Positions 26,101 to 35,898 of a DNA stretch of 47,454 nt are shown piece by piece. A model generated the notes under the pieces. That model had not been told where the DNA came from and did not search any database. It was given only the letters and a program-made list of their open reading frames with translations. Within the stretch, counting starts at the first letter, position 1. Each line of letters begins with the position of its first letter. A program made the position numbers and the translations under genes. Source of the DNA: Methylomonas methanica (GTDB lineage: Bacteria; Pseudomonadota; Gammaproteobacteria; Methylococcales; Methylomonadaceae); the NCBI RefSeq assembly GCF_001644035.1, contig NZ_LUUG01000101.1, positions 1-47,454 on the forward strand, written 5' to 3'.

Positions 26101-26126
26101 AAAAAAGAAGCGCCTTATCGGCGCTT
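26101..26126 (-). terminator. Intrinsic terminator after the FadL gene
   Basis: Read on the minus strand: AAGCGCC-gataa-GGCGCTT, a 7-bp GC-rich stem, then CTTTTTT. It lies 25 bp after the FadL stop and just before the aminotransferase start, so it ends the porin transcript. Confidence 0.88.
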
Positions 26127-26150
26127 GAAGGGAGGAGCGCCCTGATTACT

Positions 26151-27422
26151 TTAAAACCGCCGCGACCAGCCGAATTGCAAGGAAAACTGGCTCATCGACA
26201 GATCGATTGATTGACCAGGGCTCAATGGACTCGGCCCGGTGATGGTTTTCTGCGGCGAATACATAAAGGCAAAACTGAGTTCGTCCTGTTTGCTAAGCGC
26301 GTGACTTAAGCCGCCGGTCAAGTGCCATTCCTGCACACCGGGCGCCAGAATATTGAACAGCACCTCGGAACCTTCAATGGGTTGCTGCCCGTAGCTCAAG
26401 CCCCCGCGCCAAATCCAATCCTGACTTTGCTGCCACTGCACACCGGCTTTATAAATCGTCATATCGTTCCAGCCAAAACCACGGCCATCGGCATGCCCCA
26501 GCAGATTGCCCTGAAAGGTATTGCCGACCGATTTGATCTCGCTATAGCGAATATGTTCGACATCAAAGTTGGCTGTCAGGGCTTTATTGACATCCCAAGA
26601 CAAACCTACGTTGAAGCTGTCCGGAATATCGAAACCACCGCCCTGGGCAAACAAGCCCGAATAGCGTTCAAACTTGGACATATAAATGCGGCTTTTGTAC
26701 GACGCACCCAGCCGCAGCCCTGGCACCAACTCAGCCAAACCGCCTACCCGAAAGCCGGCGCCGAAGGAATAATCGCGCCCTTGGTCCGATAAATGATCCG
26801 GCTCACTGGAGAAACCAAATTGACCGAAGGTACTCAGACCTCTGGCCTTGAACGTCTGCGCGGCGAAAATCGGCGAAATCCCCACCACATAGCGACCCCT
26901 GGCAAACGAATGCGCGTAGGTGCCGACGATAAAGGCCTGCGCCATGTCGATGCCGGTGCGGCCAGCGCCGAAAGTACCGTTAGCGCCCGTAAACAAACCA
27001 TTGCCGTTGACCAGCGGTTTGTAATCGGTGTTCATACCGCCATTGCCGTACATCGCTAAGCCCAGAGTTTGCTCGGCGTCTAATTTATAGCTCCAACCTA
27101 AGGTCGGTACGGGAAAATACTCGCTGTCACTTTCCACCGATCCGGTGGCCAGCATGCCGCCGCCGTTGACGCGGTACTCGCGATGCGGGCTAAACAATTC
27201 AAACTCCAAATCCAGACGATCAACGACATAAGCCAGACCGGCGGGATTAATCGCCGAGACAATCGCATCCTGCGCAAAAGCGGTACTAGCCCCCGCCAAC
27301 GCTTTACTTCTGGCACCATAGCTGTGGGCAAAATAGCCGTTGGTGGCATTCGCCGTGGGCACACAGACGGCAATCGCGGTAACTGAACCCAGCAACGCTA
27401 GTGATGTTTTTGAAAACGCCAT
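26151..27422 (-). CDS. FadL/TodX-family outer membrane transport protein
   Basis: A 423-residue outer-membrane beta-barrel protein with a signal peptide (about 1-26, ending in ANA). The mature N-terminus TNGYFAHSYGARSKALAGASTAF, followed by SAINPAGLAYVVDRLDLE, is the hatch domain typical of FadL. The end is LSQFSLQFGWSRRF, a C-terminal beta strand with final Phe as the BAM-recognition signal. FadL-type channels carry long-chain fatty acids or hydrophobic compounds such as toluene and alkanes. An intrinsic terminator follows. The true substrate here is not known. Confidence 0.92.
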   Translation of the reverse strand: MAFSKTSLALLGSVTAIAVCVPTANATNGYFAHSYGARSKALAGASTAFAQDAIVSAINPAGLAYVVDRLDLEFELFSPHREYRVNGGGMLATGSVESDSEYFPVPTLGWSYKLDAEQTLGLAMYGNGGMNTDYKPLVNGNGLFTGANGTFGAGRTGIDMAQAFIVGTYAHSFARGRYVVGISPIFAAQTFKARGLSTFGQFGFSSEPDHLSDQGRDYSFGAGFRVGGLAELVPGLRLGASYKSRIYMSKFERYSGLFAQGGGFDIPDSFNVGLSWDVNKALTANFDVEHIRYSEIKSVGNTFQGNLLGHADGRGFGWNDMTIYKAGVQWQQSQDWIWRGGLSYGQQPIEGSEVLFNILAPGVQEWHLTGGLSHALSKQDELSFAFMYSPQKTITGPSPLSPGQSIDLSMSQFSLQFGWSRRF

Positions 27423-27856
27423 ACAAGGTTTCCCCTAGTGAAGAGCTTGAGGAAATTCTATCCAGAGCCAGACTCTCTTTAAAAACGATATATTTCGATG
27501 TCTATTTCAGATATTGGCATAAAGACATCAGGCACCACATATACTCCGGCGCACTCCAAATCTGTTTTTTTTGATCCGCCCCGTCCGGCTACGCCCCCTG
27601 ATTCTGCATAAACACCTGAACAGCAAACGTTGCTAGCTGAGCAGCAAATCGCCCTTCGCATCAACTGCCCACTCTCCCGCATTTTGGGGCTTACAGATAA
27701 GCGGCACAGGTCTTGCTGAACACCCACCAATCGGAATAGAGCAAACCACTAATCACGGAAGCATTTGCCAACAGGCACACATAGGTGGAAGGCAACTATT
27801 TGAACCGTACCGAACCACGCTTCAGCACAACTTATTTCAAACAGACAGGAGTTAAC
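27423..27856. other. Divergent promoter region between FadL and the MBL gene
   Basis: About 430 bp separate two divergently transcribed genes. A minus-strand open frame at 27479-27730 is Cys/Gly-rich without family features and has no ribosome binding site, so it is not called. No clear palindrome is seen. The aggag site of the plus-strand gene is at about 27847. Confidence 0.4.
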
Positions 27857-29329
27857 ATGCACAAATTGCTATACCCAACGGCTGGCTTAATCGCGCTTAT
27901 TTTCACGGGTTGTAGTTCGCTGCATCAAGACAGCATCAAATTAGCGAGCGATACCGCCGGCGTCGCGAACCTCAAATCCATCGAATTTACCGGCGTAGGT
28001 CGCTGGTACCAATTTGGACAAGCGCCCAATCCCGACTTGCCTTGGCCGCCTTTCGCGGTGAAAAACTACACTGCGGACATCAATTACGAAACCGCCAGCG
28101 CTCGCGTGCAAATTAGCCGGTTACAAGAGATCGAGCCGGGAAGGAATCGACCACAACCCACCGAGCAAAAAGTTGACCAATACGTCAGCGGCGCGTTTGC
28201 CTGGAACGTTGCGCAAGCAGCCGCTGGTGCGACTAATCCAACGCCCAATATCACCCCGCAACCGACAGCGACTGAAGAACGGGCCGCAGAAATCTGGGCC
28301 ACTCCGCAAGGCTTTTTAAGAGCGGCACAAACCCATCAGGCCAAAATCGAAGACAAAGGCGACGACAGCGAAGTCTCGTTCACGTTGGACGGCAAATATC
28401 GCTATGTGGGGACGCTGAATGCCAAGCACCAACTGACCAACGTCAAGACCTGGATCGACAACCCGGTACTTGGCGATACCTTGGTGGAAACCCAATACAG
28501 TGACTATAAGGCATTTGACGGCGGCCTGTTTCCCAGCCACATCGTGCGCCTGCAAGGCGGTTATCCGGTATTGGATCTGAACGTAAACACGGTAAAAGCC
28601 AACCCGGCAGTTGACATTTCGCTACCTGCCGAAGCAGCCAAGAAACCGAACATCATCGTTGCGGCCAACAAACTCGCCGAGGGCGTGTATTATTTGACCG
28701 GCGGTACCCACCATAGCGTGGCCATCGAGCAGCTTAACCAGATCGTCCTGGTCGAAGCGCCGCAAAACGAAGAACGCTCCCTCGCTCTGATCGAGAAACT
28801 CAAGGAAACCATCCCCAACAAGCCGATCAAAACTGTAATCAACACCCACGCGCACTTTGATCACAGCGGCGGCTTGCGCACCTTTGTCGATGCCGGCGCC
28901 ACTATCGTCACCCATCAACCTAACCAGGCCTATTACGAAAAAGTCTGGTCTGTTCCCCACAGCATTAACCCCGACAATCTGGAGAAGTCCAAAAAAACCG
29001 CAAACTTCATTAGCTTTGACGGTAAGCAGGTCATTTCTGACGGCAAACGCAACATCGAAATTCATGCTTTGGCCGGGAATAGTCACAACGACGCATTTGT
29101 AGCCGTGTATCTGCCAAAGGAAAAGATATTGATCGAGGCCGATGCCTATACCCCACAAACAGCCAATGCGCCGGCGCCGAGTTCTGTGAACCCTTATTCG
29201 CTAAATCTGTATGAAAATATTCAGAGGCTTAAATTAGATGTTGGGCAGATAGCCGCATTGCACGGTCCGCGTGTGGTGACCTTAGTAGATTTGCGCAACG
29301 CCATCGGCATAACCAAAGCCTCGCGATAA
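27857..29329 (+). CDS. Metallo-beta-lactamase-fold lipoprotein
   Basis: A 490-residue protein from the ATG at 27857, preceded at 6-7 bases by aggag. The longer frame from 27785 lacks these features. The N-terminus is a lipoprotein signal ending LIALIFTGCSS. Residues about 30-260 form an unidentified N-terminal domain. The metallo-beta-lactamase fold begins near VAANKLAEGVYYLTGGTHHSV and carries the metal site INTHAHFDHSGGL (HxHxDH), with ALAGNSHNDAFVAVYLPKEKILIEADAYTP for further ligands (His and Asp). The likely role is envelope hydrolase; the substrate is not predictable. The N-terminal extension is unusual. Confidence 0.83.
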   Translation: MHKLLYPTAGLIALIFTGCSSLHQDSIKLASDTAGVANLKSIEFTGVGRWYQFGQAPNPDLPWPPFAVKNYTADINYETASARVQISRLQEIEPGRNRPQPTEQKVDQYVSGAFAWNVAQAAAGATNPTPNITPQPTATEERAAEIWATPQGFLRAAQTHQAKIEDKGDDSEVSFTLDGKYRYVGTLNAKHQLTNVKTWIDNPVLGDTLVETQYSDYKAFDGGLFPSHIVRLQGGYPVLDLNVNTVKANPAVDISLPAEAAKKPNIIVAANKLAEGVYYLTGGTHHSVAIEQLNQIVLVEAPQNEERSLALIEKLKETIPNKPIKTVINTHAHFDHSGGLRTFVDAGATIVTHQPNQAYYEKVWSVPHSINPDNLEKSKKTANFISFDGKQVISDGKRNIEIHALAGNSHNDAFVAVYLPKEKILIEADAYTPQTANAPAPSSVNPYSLNLYENIQRLKLDVGQIAALHGPRVVTLVDLRNAIGITKASR

Positions 29330-29651
29330 GCACGCAAAGAATTGAGGCAATGGCTCAAGGCCGGCGCCTCAATCTCGGCAAAGCAGTTCTAATTTCGGCA
29401 TATTAATTTCAAATAATATCGTTTTATTTAACAGGTAAAGTTCGATAACCTTTTTGTCTATAGCAATACCCATAACCTTGGACGTTTGATTCAGAAAACT
29501 TTCCGTCGCAACTCATGTGGTTCTCTACCCTAGAGTTTACTGGATCAGATCATATGCCGGGTCGGTAGGAAACATAAAGCACCGACCACAGTTCAATCTG
29601 TTGAAACACAGTCGCTGAATAATTTCTTAATACATTAATGGAAACTTACCT
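29330..29651. other. Intergenic region with a weak hairpin
   Basis: About 320 bp without a gene. A 7-bp stem TTGAGGC/GCCTCAA (29342-29372) lies 13 bp after the preceding stop but has no T-run, so it is at best a weak terminator. The rest is AT-rich leader of the following gene. Confidence 0.35.
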
Positions 29652-30497
29652 ATGCCTTTACAGCAATTAGTCGAATACTTTAACGATAGGCTGGAACAGG
29701 AACATAAAAATGGCTTGCGCCCCTTTATTCTGGAAAATGGCGCGGTGCGTGGGGTATTCGGCCCGATTCTCATCGGTAGCCGACTATCGCCTATCCGCGA
29801 AACACTGCGCAGTGCCAATGTTATTGGCCAGATCGCCCAATTGAGCGTAACAAGCAACTCATCGCAAACCATACAAAGCAGTGGGCTGGAAAATATTCTG
29901 AGCTTACCCACGGAAGAACCGGCACAGGCGGAGTCGATCATCAACTTCGACCGCCTGTCCCGAGCTGTACATATGCTCAATTACCTACCGCAAGCCCATC
30001 TCGACGAATTGCTGTTTCTGGAAGTCGACCCTCGCCATATTCTTGGGGTAAAAGAAGATCATGGCGCGTATTTTGAGGAGGTTATCGTCGCTTGCGGCCT
30101 GAAAACTGCCAATGTAGCGATTTCACTGACCGCAAATAACGCATATACCGGTTTTTACCAATCGTTATTAAAGGGCTTGCACAATTATCAGCGCCGTGGC
30201 TACCGAGTAGCGCTGAAGTTTGATTACCACACGCTGGAAAAATCAGCGTTCGAGCTGATTACCAAGGCAGCACCCGACTTCATCGGCTTGTCAGCCCTGA
30301 ATTTGGATCGCGTTCGTGACAATAAACTGCTGGAAAAGCTTCAACACTTCAACAGTCTATCCAGATCGCTAAATGGTCGTAGCATCATGCTGAATATTGA
30401 CGATAAAAAAACGGCGGTTCTGGCTCGAAAAACCGGCTTTGACTTGGTACAGGGGCATTATTTCGAACAAGCGCTCGATATCAGTGTGGCGAGTTGA
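29652..30497 (+). CDS. Degenerate EAL-domain protein
   Basis: A 281-residue soluble protein. Its C-terminal part (about 95-275) follows an EAL phosphodiesterase fold: INFDRLSRAVHMLNYL, LKFDYHTLEKSAFELITKAAPDFIGLSALNLDR and KKTAVLARKTGFDLVQGHYFEQAL match the closing blocks. The EAL motif itself and the DDFG loop are missing, so catalytic metal ligands are absent. It should therefore not hydrolyse c-di-GMP and may bind it or act through protein contacts. The N-terminal 90 residues match no domain I know. A terminator follows. Confidence 0.75.
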   Translation: MPLQQLVEYFNDRLEQEHKNGLRPFILENGAVRGVFGPILIGSRLSPIRETLRSANVIGQIAQLSVTSNSSQTIQSSGLENILSLPTEEPAQAESIINFDRLSRAVHMLNYLPQAHLDELLFLEVDPRHILGVKEDHGAYFEEVIVACGLKTANVAISLTANNAYTGFYQSLLKGLHNYQRRGYRVALKFDYHTLEKSAFELITKAAPDFIGLSALNLDRVRDNKLLEKLQHFNSLSRSLNGRSIMLNIDDKKTAVLARKTGFDLVQGHYFEQALDISVAS

Positions 30498-30504
30498 CTA
30501 CTCG

Positions 30505-30533
30505 ACAGCCGGAAAAGAGAGGGCTGTATTTTT
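30505..30533 (+). terminator. Intrinsic terminator after EAL-like gene
   Basis: ACAGCC stem, 11-base purine-rich loop, GGCTGT stem, then ATTTTT. It lies eight bases after the stop of the EAL-like gene. Confidence 0.78.
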
Positions 30534-30826
30534 ACGCCCCACAATCAAGATCATTTTCAAATCCGAATAAATGTTTGAACCGACATGCATAGCGGGTGGT
30601 ATGGATTCCCGTCACTAGATTCCTTGGTAACCACAGCCCACAGCCCGCTGCCCCGCCATCAACACCCCACAGCCAATCACTGCTGAATTCCAAACAATGC
30701 CACACAAGAAGCGTCGCTAACTCTTTTAAAAACAATACCCTAAAACATGGCATGTAGCGTGCTTTGTTAAACGTGTATTTGAATTTCCAATTTCAATTTT
30801 TACATGTCAACTTTCCAGCAGAGCGC
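30534..30826. other. Leader region of the efflux operon
   Basis: About 290 bp upstream of the TetR gene. Minus-strand open frames here have no family features. The final 60 bp is AT-rich (aaacgtgtatttgaatttcc) and is the likely promoter and operator zone, though no clean palindrome was recognised. Confidence 0.4.
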
Positions 30827-31486
30827 ATGACTGACCTTAAAACCAAGTCGGAGAAAACTCGCGCCCGGCTGTTGACCGCCGCCAGCCGCATTTTTGCCGA
30901 GAAAGGCTATCAGGACGCGACCATCGCCGAGATTTGCGAGCAAGCCCAGGCCAATATCGCCGCGGTAAACTATCATTTCGGCGATAAGCAAACCCTGTAT
31001 CTGGAAGCTTGGCGGCATGCGTTCAATCATGAGCTAGGCCAGCATCCGCCCGACGGCGGCGTATCGCGGCAAGCTTCCGCCGAGCAACGTCTGGCCGGAC
31101 GCATCAAATCGATGATCCGCCGGGTAGCCGACGACGACTCCTATTCGTTTGCAATCATTCATAAGGAAATGGCGCAACCGACCCGCTTGCTGGCCGACAT
31201 TCTGGAAAAGGAAATCAATCCGCAGCGTCAGCAAATGTTCGGTTTGCTGCGCGAATGCCTGGGCCAGGATGCCAGCGAACAACAATTGCAATATTGCCAC
31301 GCCAGTATCATGGGTCAGTGCTTTCAATTGCTGCGTCTGAAACAAATGCAACAAGCCCGGCCGCAGCGCGCCCTACCCAGCGACATGAGCGACATCGGCG
31401 CTTTCGCCGAGCATGTGGTGGACTTTTCGCTGGCCGGCATCCGCGCCATCCGTTCGCAAACTTTACCTAAGCGTATCCAAGCATGA
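30827..31486 (+). CDS. TetR/AcrR-family regulator of the efflux operon
   Basis: A 219-residue DNA-binding repressor. Its helix-turn-helix is TIAEICEQAQANIAAVNYHFGDKQTLYLEAW (about residues 32-62), and the preceding RLLTAASRIFAEKGYQ is the usual helix 1. The C-terminal ligand domain has the DUF1956-like form of CerR-type regulators. The ATG at 30827 is chosen because the longer frame adds an unrelated Phe-rich lead. Its stop overlaps the adaptor start (ATGA), so it is cotranscribed with the pump and probably autoregulates the operon. Confidence 0.9.
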   Translation: MTDLKTKSEKTRARLLTAASRIFAEKGYQDATIAEICEQAQANIAAVNYHFGDKQTLYLEAWRHAFNHELGQHPPDGGVSRQASAEQRLAGRIKSMIRRVADDDSYSFAIIHKEMAQPTRLLADILEKEINPQRQQMFGLLRECLGQDASEQQLQYCHASIMGQCFQLLRLKQMQQARPQRALPSDMSDIGAFAEHVVDFSLAGIRAIRSQTLPKRIQA

Positions 31487-32754
31487 ACCAAGACATTCCC
31501 GATTTCCCCTCGTCGAGCAAGCGCCGGCCCTGGTTGTGGACCGGCACAATATTAGTGGCGAGTCTGGCCGGCGCCGGCGTCTATTTTCAGCATAGCGAAG
31601 CCGCCCCGGACACTAAAGCCGAGCGCGGCGGCGGCAAGGGCCGGCGCTTTTTCGAGCAGCAAGACGCTCCGGCCGTCGTCGCCACCCAATCCGCCGGCAG
31701 CGGTGATTTTCCGATTTATCTGAACGCGCTCGGCACCGTCACCGCACTGCGCACCGTCACCGTGAAACCGCGCGTCGACGGTGAACTGGTAAAAGTGGCT
31801 TTCAGCGAAGGGCAAATGGTCAAGGCCGGCGATTTGCTCGCCGAAATCGATCCGCGGCCCTTCCAGGTACAATTGCAACAAGCCCAAGGCCAGTTAACCA
31901 GGGATCAAGCCTTGTTGAAAAACGCCGAACTGGATCATGCCCGTTATGAAACCCTGCTGGCTCAGGATTCCATCGCCGCCCAGCAAACCGTCACCCAGGC
32001 GTCGCAAGTCAAACAATACCAAGGCAACGTGGAAATGGATCAGGCCTTGGTCGATAGCGCCAAGTTGCAACTCGGTTATGCCAAACTGACCGCGCCAATT
32101 TCCGGCCGCGCCGGCCTGCGGCAGATCGACCAGGGCAATATCGTTCGCGCCAACGACGCCAACGGTTTGGTCGTCATCACCCAATTACAGCCGATCAGCG
32201 TGGTGTTCACTTTGCCGGAAGACAAGTTGCCGGAGGTGGTGAAGCGTTATCGCGACGGCCAGGCCATTAAAATAGAGGCCTATGATAGAGGCGGCAAGCT
32301 GAAGCTGGCCGAAGGCCAACTCACCGCGCTGGACAATCAAATCGACCCGACCACCGGCACCATCAAACTGAAGGCGCAATTCGACAATCACGAGCAAACT
32401 CTGTTTGCCAATCAATTCGTTAACGTGCGCATGCATCTGGATACCTTGCACGGCGTCACGCAGATACCCAGCGCCGCCTTGCAGCACGATACTCAGGGCG
32501 CGTTTGTATACGTGGTCGATGCCGAGAACATCGCCCATTTGCGCCGCGTCGAACCCGGTCCCAGCGAAGGCGAAAAAGTGGCGGTAGAGCATAATCTAGC
32601 AGCCGGCGAACAATTAATCCTCACCGGCATAGACCGGGTCAAGGACGGTGCCGTGGTAGATGTAGCCGAGAAAGACGGTCAAGCGATCGCCGCCAAACCG
32701 GAATTGCAACCCAAGCCGGACGACGAATCCGGCAAACGCCGGCGGCGCGGTTAA
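31483..32754 (+). CDS. mdtA: RND efflux periplasmic adaptor (MdtA-like)
   Basis: A 423-residue membrane-fusion protein. An N-terminal hydrophobic anchor (about 20-36) is followed by a lipoyl-like/hairpin region starting GTVTALRTVTVKPRVDGELVKVAFSEGQMVKAGDLLAEIDPRPF. Then come the alpha-helical hairpin (QLQQAQGQLTRDQALL...), TAPISGRAGLRQIDQGN and the beta-barrel part. The C-terminal tail is Lys/Arg-rich. It bridges the inner-membrane pumps encoded next to the outer membrane channel. A 4-bp overlap with the TetR gene and a 3-bp gap to the pump gene show a tight operon. Confidence 0.94.
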   Translation: MNQDIPDFPSSSKRRPWLWTGTILVASLAGAGVYFQHSEAAPDTKAERGGGKGRRFFEQQDAPAVVATQSAGSGDFPIYLNALGTVTALRTVTVKPRVDGELVKVAFSEGQMVKAGDLLAEIDPRPFQVQLQQAQGQLTRDQALLKNAELDHARYETLLAQDSIAAQQTVTQASQVKQYQGNVEMDQALVDSAKLQLGYAKLTAPISGRAGLRQIDQGNIVRANDANGLVVITQLQPISVVFTLPEDKLPEVVKRYRDGQAIKIEAYDRGGKLKLAEGQLTALDNQIDPTTGTIKLKAQFDNHEQTLFANQFVNVRMHLDTLHGVTQIPSAALQHDTQGAFVYVVDAENIAHLRRVEPGPSEGEKVAVEHNLAAGEQLILTGIDRVKDGAVVDVAEKDGQAIAAKPELQPKPDDESGKRRRRG

Positions 32755-32757
32755 GTC

Positions 32758-35700
32758 ATGAGTCTTAGCGATCCGGGCAAGGCCGGTTTCAATCCTTCGC
32801 GGCTGTTTATCCTGCGCCCGGTAGCCACCTCCTTGTTGATGGTGGCTTTGTTATTGGTGGGCATATTGGCTTATCGGCTGTTACCGGTCTCGGCACTGCC
32901 GCAGGTCGATTATCCGACCATCCAGGTCACCACGTTGTATCCCGGTGCCAGCCCGGAAGTGATGACCTCCATCGTCACCGCGCCGCTGGAGCGCCAGTTC
33001 GGGCAGATGCCCGGCTTAACGCAAATGAGCTCCACCAGTTCCGGCGGCGCGTCCGTGATTACTTTGCAGTTTAACTTGCACTTGGATCTGGACGTTGCCG
33101 AGCAAACCGTGCAGGCCGCGATCAACGCCGCCGCCAACTTCCTGCCCGACGATTTGCCGCAAGCGCCGATTTACAGCAAGGTCAATCCGGCCGATACGCC
33201 GATCATGACGCTGGCGGTCAGTGCCAAATCGCTGCCTTTATTTAAGGTAGAAGATTTGGTCGATACCCGGCTGGCGCAAAAAATCGCCCAATTACCCGGC
33301 GTCGGCATGGTCAGCATCAGCGGCGGCCAACGCCCGGCGGTGCGCATTCAAGCCAACCACAAAGCGCTGGCCGCCTACGGCATCAGTCTGGAAGACGTGC
33401 GCACAGCAATTGCCGCCGCCAACGTCAACCAACCGAAGGGTTCGATCAATGGCCCAAGCCGCGCCGCGACCATCGACAGCAACGATCAATTGCGTTCGCC
33501 GGCCGAATACCGCGAGCTGGTGGTCGCTTACAAAAACGCCGCGCCGGTCAAACTGGCCGATGTTGCCGAGGTGATCGACGGCGCCGAGAACGTGCGCCTG
33601 GCCGCCTGGGCCAACGACAACGCGGCGGTCATCGTCAACATCCAGCGTCAACCCGGCGCGAATGTGATCGAGGTGGTGGATAGCATTCAGGAATTGCTGC
33701 CCAAACTGCAAGCCTCGCTGCCGCCCGGCATAGACGTCACGCCATTAACCGACCGCACCGTAACCATTCGCGCCTCGGTGCATGACGTGCAATTCGAACT
33801 GCTGCTGGCGGTGGCGCTGGTGGTGATGGTGATATTCCTGTTCCTGCGCAATATCCCGGCCACCATCATCCCCGGCGTCGCGGTGCCGCTGTCTTTAGTG
33901 GGCACCTTTGCGGCGATGTATCTGGCCGATTTCAGCATCAATAATTTAACCCTGATGGCGTTGACCATCGCCACCGGCTTCGTGGTGGACGATGCCATCG
34001 TCGTCATCGAAAACATCTCACGCTATATTGAGCGCGGCGAAACGCCGTTGCAGGCGGCATTAAAAGGCTCGGCGCAGATCGGCTTTACCATTATCTCGCT
34101 GACTTTTTCACTGGTCGCGGTATTGATCCCATTGTTGTTCATGTCCGACGTAGTAGGCCGGCTGTTTCGAGAATTTGCGATTACGTTGGCGGTGGCGATC
34201 TTGATTTCGGCGGTGGTGTCATTGACCCTGACGCCGATGATGTGCGCCAAACTGCTGCGCCCCGGTACCGGCAACCATAGCGAAGACGAAATCGGCGACG
34301 ACTGGTTCGGCCGTTTGATCAAGGCCTATGGCCGCAGCTTGAGTTGGGTGATGCAACGGCAAACGGCGACCTTGCTGGTGTTTTTCCTCACCGTGGCATT
34401 GACCGCGGCGATGTATGTGTGGATACCGAAAGGCTTTTTCCCCAGCCAGGACACCGGCATCATTCAGGGCTTTTCCGAAGCGCCGCAAAACGTCTCGTTT
34501 CCAGCCATGGCCGAGCAACAGCAAAAACTGGCCACGCTGATATTGGAAGATCCGGCCGTGGACAGCCTGTCCTCGTTCATCGGCGTCGATGGTGTCAACG
34601 CCACGCCCAACAGCGGCCGGTTTTTGATCAACTTAAAGCCGCACGATCAACGCCCATCGGCCAACGCGATTATCGCCCGTTTGAAAACCCGTCTGGCCGA
34701 ATCGCCCGGCAGCGTGTTGTATCTGCAACCGGTGCAGGACTTGACGATGGAAAACCGGGTCAGCCGCACCCAATACCAATTTACCCTGGAAGGCGCCGAC
34801 ATCGACGATTTGAACCGTTGGACCGGCAAGCTGGTAGACGCCTTGCAAGGTCGGTCGGAGTTTGCCGACGTGGTCAGCGACGTGCAGGATCAGGGCCGTC
34901 AGATGTTTGTGAAAATCGACCGCGCTACCGCCAGCCGCCTGGGCGTCAGCACTGCGGCGGTCGATAACGCCTTGTACAGCGCCTACGGCCAACGTCTGGT
35001 ATCCACCATCTTCACCCAGGCCAATCAGTACCGGGTGGTATTGGAAGTCGATCCCGCCGAGCAAACCGGTCCGCAAGCCTTGAACGAATTGCGCATACCC
35101 TCCACCAACGGCACCCAAGTACCCTTATCGGCCATCGCCGAATTGTCGGAACGGCCGACTACGCTGGCGATCAGCCATCTGGACCAGTTCCCGGTGACGA
35201 CCGTCTCGTTCAATCTGGCGCCCGGTTATGCGTTGGGCGATGCGGTGGCCGCCGTCGATGCCGCCAAAACCGAGATCGAACTGCCGCTAGCCATCCGCAG
35301 CGAATACCAGGGCGCCGCGCAAGCCTTCAAGGCCTCGCTGGGCAATACGCTGTGGCTGATCCTGGCGGCGATTGTTACCGTGTATATCGTGCTGGGCGTG
35401 CTCTATGAAAGCTATATCCACCCGATCACGATCTTGTCCACCCTGCCCTCGGCCGGCGTCGGCGCTTTATTGGCTTTGCAAATCTCCGGTGGCGACCTGG
35501 GCATCATCGGCATCATCGGCATTATTTTGTTGATCGGCATCGTCAAGAAGAACGCGATCATGATGATAGACTTTGCGCTGGAAGCCGAACGCAAGCAACA
35601 TCTGCCACCCGAGCAAGCCATTTTCCAGGCTTGCCTGTTGCGCTTTCGACCGATCTTGATGACCACCTTGGCCGCGCTATTGGGTGCATTGCCGTTGATG

Positions 35701-35898
35701 TTGGGTAATGGCGTCGGCTCCGAATTGCGCCATCCACTGGGTATTACGATGGTCGGCGGCTTGCTACTCAGCCAATTGTTGACGCTGTACACCACGCCGG
35801 TGATTTATCTGGCCATGGACAGGCTGGCGCGCCGGGTTAACGCCGGCCTGGGGCTGAATCAAGTGGAACAAGCGGCAGAGGACCCAAGCCAGCCATGA
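32758..35898 (+). CDS. mdtB: RND efflux pump subunit, MdtB/MuxB type
   Basis: A 1046-residue inner-membrane pump of the HAE1 RND class, with twelve membrane helices and two large periplasmic loops. The N-terminus [20 protein letters not shown] and [25 protein letters not shown] are family marks. The proton-relay Asp pair is in [17 protein letters not shown] (TM4). The end has [18 protein letters not shown] and [19 protein letters not shown]. In the MdtBC/MuxBC systems two different pump subunits form a mixed trimer; here this gene is followed by the second at a 4-bp overlap. Confidence 0.95.
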   Translation: MSLSDPGKAGFNPSRLFILRPVATSLLMVALLLVGILAYRLLPVSALPQVDYPTIQVTTLYPGASPEVMTSIVTAPLERQFGQMPGLTQMSSTSSGGASVITLQFNLHLDLDVAEQTVQAAINAAANFLPDDLPQAPIYSKVNPADTPIMTLAVSAKSLPLFKVEDLVDTRLAQKIAQLPGVGMVSISGGQRPAVRIQANHKALAAYGISLEDVRTAIAAANVNQPKGSINGPSRAATIDSNDQLRSPAEYRELVVAYKNAAPVKLADVAEVIDGAENVRLAAWANDNAAVIVNIQRQPGANVIEVVDSIQELLPKLQASLPPGIDVTPLTDRTVTIRASVHDVQFELLLAVALVVMVIFLFLRNIPATIIPGVAVPLSLVGTFAAMYLADFSINNLTLMALTIATGFVVDDAIVVIENISRYIERGETPLQAALKGSAQIGFTIISLTFSLVAVLIPLLFMSDVVGRLFREFAITLAVAILISAVVSLTLTPMMCAKLLRPGTGNHSEDEIGDDWFGRLIKAYGRSLSWVMQRQTATLLVFFLTVALTAAMYVWIPKGFFPSQDTGIIQGFSEAPQNVSFPAMAEQQQKLATLILEDPAVDSLSSFIGVDGVNATPNSGRFLINLKPHDQRPSANAIIARLKTRLAESPGSVLYLQPVQDLTMENRVSRTQYQFTLEGADIDDLNRWTGKLVDALQGRSEFADVVSDVQDQGRQMFVKIDRATASRLGVSTAAVDNALYSAYGQRLVSTIFTQANQYRVVLEVDPAEQTGPQALNELRIPSTNGTQVPLSAIAELSERPTTLAISHLDQFPVTTVSFNLAPGYALGDAVAAVDAAKTEIELPLAIRSEYQGAAQAFKASLGNTLWLILAAIVTVYIVLGVLYESYIHPITILSTLPSAGVGALLALQISGGDLGIIGIIGIILLIGIVKKNAIMMIDFALEAERKQHLPPEQAIFQACLLRFRPILMTTLAALLGALPLMLGNGVGSELRHPLGITMVGGLLLSQLLTLYTTPVIYLAMDRLARRVNAGLGLNQVEQAAEDPSQP

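Noticed and set aside
27479..27730. 83-codon minus-strand open frame before the FadL/MBL divergence
   Set aside because: Cys- and Gly-rich with no ribosome binding site, no family pattern and no neighbours to support it.
29342..29372. Hairpin after the MBL gene as an intrinsic terminator
   Set aside because: The loop is long and no T-run follows, so termination there is not supported.
30532..30753. 73-codon minus-strand frame before the TetR gene
   Set aside because: It lies in the terminator and promoter zone, with no ribosome binding site or family pattern.
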